This document shows, in pieces, positions 60,779 to 64,000 of a stretch of 64,000 bases of DNA. This DNA is from Phycomyces nitens (taxonomy: Eukaryota; Mucoromycota; Mucoromycetes; Mucorales; Phycomycetaceae): the NCBI GenBank assembly GCA_022702545.1, contig JAHRBC010000003.1, positions 7,192,001-7,256,000 on the forward strand, read 5' to 3'. Within the stretch, counting starts at the first letter, position 1. Each line of letters starts with the position of its first letter. Both the position numbers and the translations under genes were made by a program. The notes beneath the pieces are model-generated. The model was not told where the DNA came from. It did not search any database and was given only the letters and a program-made list of their open reading frames with translations.

Positions 60779-62317
60779 TATCCGGATCTGGTTATGATTG
60801 GTCAATAAATTTTACTAATATAATGTTTCTTACAAAGGCTGTCACTCATAAAAGGGTCGCACAGACAGACTGTGTAAGTCAGAACGAGTTGCAATTTCAA
60901 GCTGCTACGCAGCTATCTGGCGAGTAAGAGATTCAATACGGTCCAGTAATTCGTCAGCCATAATAAAGGGAAAAAGGGAAAAAGGGAAAAAGACGACTTT
61001 TGTATGCGGTTATGACCGGCGAAGCGAAAGAAAGATGCTCGATCTTAAAACTTAACAATAATCTATCCTATATATATATACTCCAAACATTCTTAAAAAT
61101 ATTCGAATAAGAGCTATGAATTGCTAATCACAGCATTCTCAGGTCTCTCTCTCTGTGTGTGTGTAGTCCGATGGACTAGAACCCATTGTCCCAAGAGTTT
61201 AATTCGACGACAAACTCTCGTAGGTACTATTAACTTGTTTATATATATATATTGTATATATGACTTGTATACAAAATCTCACTTTAATTGAAGTAATATA
61301 ATGACAGTAATTGTTAATTATTTTCTTCATACATTACTCACTATTTCCTTCGTTGTTTTTCGATATTTTTGTCTTTATGTTTTGTTCCCACAAAGTAGAT
61401 ACTTTCAAAGAAACTCGAGTAATAATTCTAGACATTAACTACTTTATTTTGTGTAAAAAAAATGTTGCTATGGCTGCAAAATTTTATTTGTACAAAGGTA
61501 AGATAGGTATAATTTTTAATATTTGGATTATTCCAAGTCTGCCAAGTCTGCCTAGCAAGCCAAAAAGTCTGTCTAGAAAAGACCCACTCACAACTTCAAT
61601 ATATTCCTATATTTTCTTAACCAATAAAAAGCTCCTTATCTAAAGTTTCCATAAAAGGTGTTTTCTGATTCCTAATGACACGTAGGGTACTTGAGTAGGT
61701 TAAAGTAACTAGTTACGGGACTATTATGAGGAAGGGCACTAGTTATCTAGTGTTTATAGCCGGGTTACTAGCTAGCAATGGTTATTATTCCAATTGGAGG
61801 CGTGGTAACGATGGACAATAAACTACTGTTAACAGGATGCGTTCTCAAGACAATAGAGCTGCACTCAGTAAGGGTTTGGATGCGTCAAATAATATTTATG
61901 ACTAGGCGTATGGGGATGAGAATCATTTGTCAAAATATAGAAAATAGGAAAAGTATTTTTAACGAGTTAAAAAGAGATATTTTATTCTTCACAAAACTTC
62001 CTCTGTTATGGCCTCCTCTGCCTCTACACTCCGCTTTACATCGCTTGACCTTTACTTTCAAGGTGGTGTCCATCAACCACCACGCACACCGTCTCACTAG
62101 TGTGAGAAATCGCAAAGTGTGTGTGTTTTATATTTGGTACCAATACTCTTCTATAATCTTAAATATCGCAAGTCAGTATTCCGGTGTGTTTAGCGGAGAT
62201 TCAATTAAACACGTGATATTCCGGCTGGGAACAGAGAGTGTTCCGGGAGGGGGGCAGGCACACTCCTCACGAAGCGAACCCAGCAAGCCTTTCGTTCCAC
62301 CTCTAACATACTATCAA
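60779..62317. other. intergenic region, end of repeat island and eL36 promoter
   Basis: Contains a (GGGAAAAA)-type triplet repeat at 60967-60990, CTCTCTCTCTGTGTGTGTGTG at 61145-61165, the inverted repeat copy (61566-61686) and a GC-richer stretch at 62220-62300 just before eL36 that probably holds its promoter. An open frame running into eL36 from 61778 is incidental. Confidence 0.55.
61566..61686 (-). repeat. third, inverted copy of the ~115-base repeat
   Basis: The reverse strand reads CCCTACGTGTCATTAGGAAT, then AGAAAACACCTTTTATGGAA, GGAGCTTTTTATTGG and GAAGTTGTGAGTGGGTCTTT, closely matching 52765-52886. The order and length are kept, so it is one repeat family. It lies at the far side of the transposon island. 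Confidence 0.8.
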
Positions 62318-62814
62318 ATGGCTCCTCAGCAAAAGTCTGGTCTTGCCGTTGGTCTCAACAAGGGCCACATCGTCACTCGTCGTGAGTTGAAGATTACCCC
62401 TTCATACACAAAGGGAGTAAGTTATTTGGATATCCCATAAAAAAGAGATGGATGGATGGATGGATTTTGGGCTGCGTCGAGTGAAATTATGGGTGACTGA
62501 TAGAGTTTTTTGGTATTTTATTTTATTTCATTTTTAGGCTGCCTCCAAGCGCACCACCTTTGTTCGCAGCATCGTCCGTGAGGTCGTTGGCTTTGCTCCC
62601 TATGAACGTCGTGTCATGGAATTGATCAAGAACTCCAAGGACAAGCGTGCCAAGAAGCTCACCAAGAAGAGAGTACGTTTTTTTTTGCAATTGTTATGTT
62701 AATCTAGATGATTTGGCTGACAACTTTATGAAACAATAGCTCGGTACTTTCCTCCGTGCCAAGAAGAAGATTGAAGAGTTGTCGGCTGTTATTGCCGAGT
62801 CCCGCCGCCATTAA
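62318..62814 (+). CDS. RPL36: 60S ribosomal protein eL36
   Basis: Exons 62318-62416, 62538-62672 and 62740-62814; 102 residues. It starts [20 protein letters not shown], continues [22 protein letters not shown] and [22 protein letters not shown], and ends with [20 protein letters not shown] and RRH. This covers the whole family length. It is a large-subunit protein contacting the 5.8S/25S rRNA region. Codon use is strongly biased to C-ending codons. Intron 1 contains a GGAT tandem repeat (GATGGATGGATGGATGG). Confidence 0.96.
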
Positions 62815-63077
62815 GTTGGAGAGGTGGACTTCTTTCTCTTATTAAATATTTATACATATTTACAAAACTGTACTTGTCTGCATTTTTTCTATTGAAAAAA
62901 AAAGGAATTCTTTCTTTTATGTCTATACATGAGAAGAAATGTATATTGAATTAAAACTACAAGAGAGAAAGATGGGCATAGAGAGAGAGAGAGAGCGTGT
63001 GTGTGTTTGGGCCAAAGAGTGAAGGATTCATATATATACAATACACTGCAACAAAAGAACCAAGGTGAAAAAAAATA

Positions 63078-63982
63078 TCATCTTGGTACTACTCTGATTG
63101 TTGCTGCCAGCCTTGTCGCCTGTGGTGGGAACGCAAGGGACGACCACAGCAATGAAAGATTGATTTTCTTACATTCATCCACAAACTGTCAAACCATCCA
63201 CCTGGCATGCAACATGGACAGCATTTCCAACCATAGCCCCACCACCCGGGACTCAACTCGAGACTCTTGACGGACATTGCAGAATTAGGGAATTCAACCA
63301 GACCTCGCTCGGCATAATAATGATACGAATCAACACTGGCGTCATCATCAATTATCCTTTCTTCGTCTGTAATGTCTGGCTTTGGCTCTATTTCTGCTGG
63401 TTTTGTGGCATGTGCAATATTCTGGTGGTGGAACAAGAGACCCGAGAATACCAAGAATGATGCAAGTGGGTCGAGAAGGATATTTTCGACGGGTGAGCTG
63501 GTCGTCATTGCTGGCATAGATAAGCGCTGGGTGGGCAGGGACCTGAACGGGTTGGTGACTGGGCCACTGCTCACAGGACGCACGGGTGGAGTTGACCACA
63601 AGACGAAACGTGAAGCATTCTCTGTGAGTTCAGCCATCAGGGTCTGTCGCTCGACATGGTAGCACCGAAAGTCGAAACGTGCAGGTGAGTTGGGTTGTGA
63701 GAGTGGTATGACCCTCCATTGGTATGTCTGGCCATGGAATTCAAACGTGAGATTCGAAATGGAGAGGTGGATGGTGTTGTGGGCCGAGCCAAAAACCATT
63801 GTCTGCCAATCTTGGGCAGTAAGGGACCATATTGGCTGATGGTGCTGATCTTGGAGGATCAATGAGGATGCAATTGGGTGGTAAAACACAGGGTGCGAGT
63901 CTCCTTGGACAAAGCAGACACTGCCGTTATTTAAAGAGTGTTTTATGTCTAGTAAAAGGAGAGCTGGGTGGTAGAGCGACAT
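63078..63982 (-). CDS. orphan protein with Cys-rich C-terminus, at window edge
   Basis: Probable model: complement of 63078-63119 and 63173-63982, 283 residues. If the 53-base intron (GTAAGA...CCACAG) is not spliced, the frame ends at 63089 with 297 residues and a more cysteine-rich tail. It starts MSLYHPALLLLDIKHSLNNG. The first about 130 residues alternate beta-like strands (WSLTAQDWQTMVFGSAHNTI, FEFHGQTYQWRVIPL, FDFRCYHVERQTLMAEL). A hydrophobic segment (LLDPLASFLVFSGLLF) and an acidic patch (ITDEERIIDDDASVDSYHYY) follow, then WWGYGWKCCPCCMPGGW, which could bind metal or be palmitoylated. No family recognised. The start lies only 18 bases from the window end, so an upstream exon cannot be excluded. 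Confidence 0.7.
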
Positions 63983-64000
63983 GGGGGGAATTGCAGGGTA

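Noticed and set aside
61778..62440. 220-codon plus-strand frame including the start of eL36
   Set aside because: Its first 180 codons read AT-rich upstream DNA; eL36 has its own ATG at 62318 and the frame runs into intron 1.
62417..62537. Possible snoRNA in the first intron of eL36
   Set aside because: A CTGA occurs but no convincing C box (RUGAUGA) or terminal stem is visible.

Overview
The window looks like nuclear DNA of an early-diverging fungus, most likely Mucoromycota (a Mucorales or Phycomyces-like genome). That placement is inferred from many short GT-AG introns (about 45-100 bases), very AT-rich gene-free DNA full of (AT)n, (AAT)n and (GT)n tracts, and the gene set; no species marker was found. 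Splice sites were read by hand. Every multi-exon model given below keeps frame across all junctions.

Left part: 1-6470 is almost gene-free and holds two weak, possibly decayed reading frames. 6471-7133 encodes a small secreted, probably GPI-anchored protein with two Kex2-type sites and a 9-residue repeat. 7584-13634 holds three minus-strand genes: vacuolar polyphosphate polymerase VTC4, the biotin-carrying alpha subunit of propionyl-CoA carboxylase, and a Dsc3-type membrane subunit of the Dsc ubiquitin ligase. A 350-base divergent promoter separates Dsc3 from a 14-exon GGA clathrin adaptor.

Middle: 18788-25675 carries two paralogous seven-helix membrane proteins in convergent orientation. 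Five consecutive internal exons have exactly the same lengths in both. I do not recognise the family; it has the layout of a G-protein-coupled receptor. After a small orphan ORF come SRR1-like, a bromodomain-like chromatin protein, an MSS116-type DEAD-box helicase with a long GGFRSREGG-type tail, a parvulin of the PIN4/Par14 type split into ten tiny exons, an orphan serine-rich protein with an RVSF motif, the rRNA modification enzyme TSR3, a divergent ribosomal protein pair (eL21, uS4), a penta-EF-hand protein and an Osh3-like oxysterol-binding protein.

Right part: 52.4-61.7 kb is a repeat-rich island. It contains three copies of a roughly 115-base repeat (two at the left edge, one inverted at the right edge), a decayed LINE reverse-transcriptase piece, two Tc1-type transposon copies, an F-box protein gene whose stop codon lies in a transposon end, and a decayed unidentified gene. 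Ribosomal protein eL36 and an orphan gene at the window edge follow. Most identified genes are housekeeping: translation and ribosome assembly (eL21, uS4, eL36, TSR3), membrane traffic and lipids (GGA, oxysterol-binding protein, Dsc3), phosphate storage (VTC4) and mitochondria (propionyl-CoA carboxylase, MSS116-like). They are unlinked functionally; the unusual material is the seven-helix pair, the Kex2-site protein and the island.
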